Origin: Candidatus Woesearchaeota archaeon
GTDB lineage: Archaea; Nanobdellota; Nanobdellia; SCGC-AAA011-G17; UBA489
Reading direction: 5' to 3'
NCBI GenBank assembly: GCA_030679025.1
Contig: JAUXTV010000160.1
Location: 1 to 7,381 of the forward strand
Length of the DNA stretch: 7,381 nucleotides
Both the position numbers and the translations under genes were made by a program. Positions 6,320 to 7,381 of the stretch are shown piece after piece (position 1 is the stretch's first letter; the number at the start of each line of letters is the position of its first letter). The notes under the pieces are model-generated. The model had not been told where the DNA came from and made no database searches. It worked only from the letters and a program-made list of their open reading frames with translations.

Positions 6320-7381
6320 CTACTCCAAATCTGGCTTGCTAAAGTCGAGCATTTTTACTTCTCTTGTTTTTAAGCTATATAAAGGAACTTTACAAAAATC
6401 AGGATTATTACCAGTCTTCTCTTGGAAGTCAGTTTTTGATTCCCAGCAAGAACAATTAATGATCTTAACACCATTATAATCTGAAAGATCAGAGCGATGC
6501 ATATCTCCAGAAACTAAGATATCAGGAACTTTATGAATAATTAAATTATCAACATCAGTCGTAGGTAAATAAACACTTGCGTGATGTGCTGGAGCTAAAT
6601 GACGTTTCTGTAAAAGCAGGCGCAATACTTGTCCAGGATTATCTCGTGCACGATTAATACGTAAAGCAGGAATATTATCAATATAGTAATGAAAGCTGCC
6701 TCCATGATACATAAGGACATTAAAGCCTTCAAAATCTTTGGATTGATGAATATTGACAAAACAAGGATTAGAAACTAAATGAAGGTTAGGTATTTGGCAA
6801 AAAGGTTCAGCATACTCTTTTTCTAAAGGAGGTTGAGGTTCAGCAGCTCGAACAGAATCGTGGTTGCCAGGACACATAATAATTTGAAGATCCTTTCTGA
6901 TGCGGCTAAAAAGGTCCGCTCCTAATTTATACTGATCACGAATATCTAAAATATGGAGATCCTTTTCTTGTCCAGGATAAACTCCCACACCTGCAACAAC
7001 ATCACCGATAACAAACATATATTTGACACGCAATGCTAAGGCCTTTTGTTTTTCAGTTCCGACTTCTCCATTAAGCCAGGCAATAAAACGTATAAATTCC
7101 TCTTGTAAAAACTTTTTAGAGCCAAAATGAATGTCAGAGATAAATGCTGCATAAACTTCGTCAGAAGCACATTTTAAAGAGCCTTTAGGTTGGGGCACAT
7201 CTGGGAAAAAAACTTGATCGCAAAAGATAATGGTTCCTTTAATCTTTCCTTTAATACCTATGATTTCATCAGGACAAATTTTCTCTCCGTCTTCAAAAAG
7301 TTTAGGAGTAGTCTTATTATTTTTATTAATTAAAATTTTCAATTTTCCGGTTGTATCCTCGATAGTATAAAGGATATTACC
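6320..7381 (-). CDS. polB: DNA polymerase D small subunit DP1 (exonuclease), N-terminus outside the window
   Basis: Small subunit of archaeal PolD (DP1 or PolD1), an OB fold joined to a metallophosphoesterase domain that provides 3'-5' proofreading. The frame is open to base 7381, giving 353 visible residues (numbered from the edge). Residues 1-13 plus LKILINK read as an OB-fold strand pair containing the typical EDTTG, so the apparent TTG start at 7342 is internal and the true start lies to the right. Phosphoesterase motifs: SDIHFG (D83, H85), IGDVVAG (D127), PGNHD (N173, H174), MYHGGS (H226) and SGDMH (D293, H295), then the conserved INCSCWE...TDFQ segment. The last metal motif is normally GHxH; here its first His is Asp. 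All other metal ligands are present, so exonuclease activity is likely retained or altered rather than lost. The protein does not look like the inactivated eukaryotic B-subunits. DP2 follows after four bases. The length of any disordered N-terminal extension is unknown. Confidence 0.96.
   Translation of the reverse strand, partial: GNILYTIEDTTGKLKILINKNNKTTPKLFEDGEKICPDEIIGIKGKIKGTIIFCDQVFFPDVPQPKGSLKCASDEVYAAFISDIHFGSKKFLQEEFIRFIAWLNGEVGTEKQKALALRVKYMFVIGDVVAGVGVYPGQEKDLHILDIRDQYKLGADLFSRIRKDLQIIMCPGNHDSVRAAEPQPPLEKEYAEPFCQIPNLHLVSNPCFVNIHQSKDFEGFNVLMYHGGSFHYYIDNIPALRINRARDNPGQVLRLLLQKRHLAPAHHASVYLPTTDVDNLIIHKVPDILVSGDMHRSDLSDYNGVKIINCSCWESKTDFQEKTGNNPDFCKVPLYSLKTREVKMLDFSKPDLE
6323..6326 (-). 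promoter_or_regulatory. Shine-Dalgarno site of the DP2 gene
   Basis: The minus strand reads GGAG (within GGAGTAGGATT) seven bases before the DP2 ATG. The site lies inside the last codons of DP1, whose TAG stop (6322-6320) is four bases before the DP2 start. This arrangement allows coupled translation and balanced production of the two polymerase subunits. Confidence 0.7.

Noticed and set aside
7340..7342. TTG as the DP1 start codon
   Set aside because: The same frame is open upstream to the window edge and encodes conserved OB-fold sequence, so the codon is an internal Leu.
1..7381. tRNA, rRNA, CRISPR arrays, transposons or riboswitches
   Set aside because: Nearly all bases are coding, the gaps are 51 bases or shorter, and no repeat arrays, transposase genes or tRNA-like folds were seen.

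Overview
The window reads as a compact, AT-rich archaeal chromosome segment. The strongest clue is a complete gene for the large subunit of DNA polymerase D (PolD, DP2) with the small subunit (DP1) directly upstream. PolD is an archaeal replicative polymerase found in most archaeal phyla but not in Crenarchaeota. Short intergenic gaps, Shine-Dalgarno matches to the archaeal AGGTGA/GGAG type, a TATA-box-like element and T-rich ends all fit an archaeon. Low GC and dense packing would suit a DPANN-type lineage (Woesearchaeota/Pacearchaeota-like), but that placement is inference.

Layout: two gene blocks face each other and meet tail to tail near 2464-2478. On the + strand (1-2463) lies a chaperone block: the C-terminal half of dnaK (cut by the left edge), a 128-aa DUF3467-like protein, and a complete type I dnaJ. 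The gaps of 10 and 2 bases suggest one transcript. On the - strand (7381 down to 2479) lies a replication block: DP1 (cut by the right edge), DP2 (4-base gap) and, after a 51-base gap with a possible promoter, an unrecognised 103-aa protein. No stretch over 300 bases lacks a gene.

How the genes work together: DnaK and DnaJ form an ATP-driven Hsp70/Hsp40 folding pair of bacterial type, a system archaea are generally held to have gained by transfer from bacteria. The DUF3467 protein between them has no established role in that cycle. DP1 (metallophosphoesterase proofreading exonuclease) and DP2 (two-barrel catalytic core) make the PolD heterodimer. DP2 ends exactly in a PIP-box-like motif, which predicts coupling to the PCNA clamp.

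Most of the window is housekeeping, and I do not see a clear new multi-gene system. The points most worth following are a His-to-Asp change in the DP1 GHxH metal motif, the DUF3467 gene embedded between dnaK and dnaJ, the unknown gene after polD with a hairpin overlapping its TATA-like box, and the fact that DP1 is open to the right edge so that an apparent TTG start at 7342 is false.
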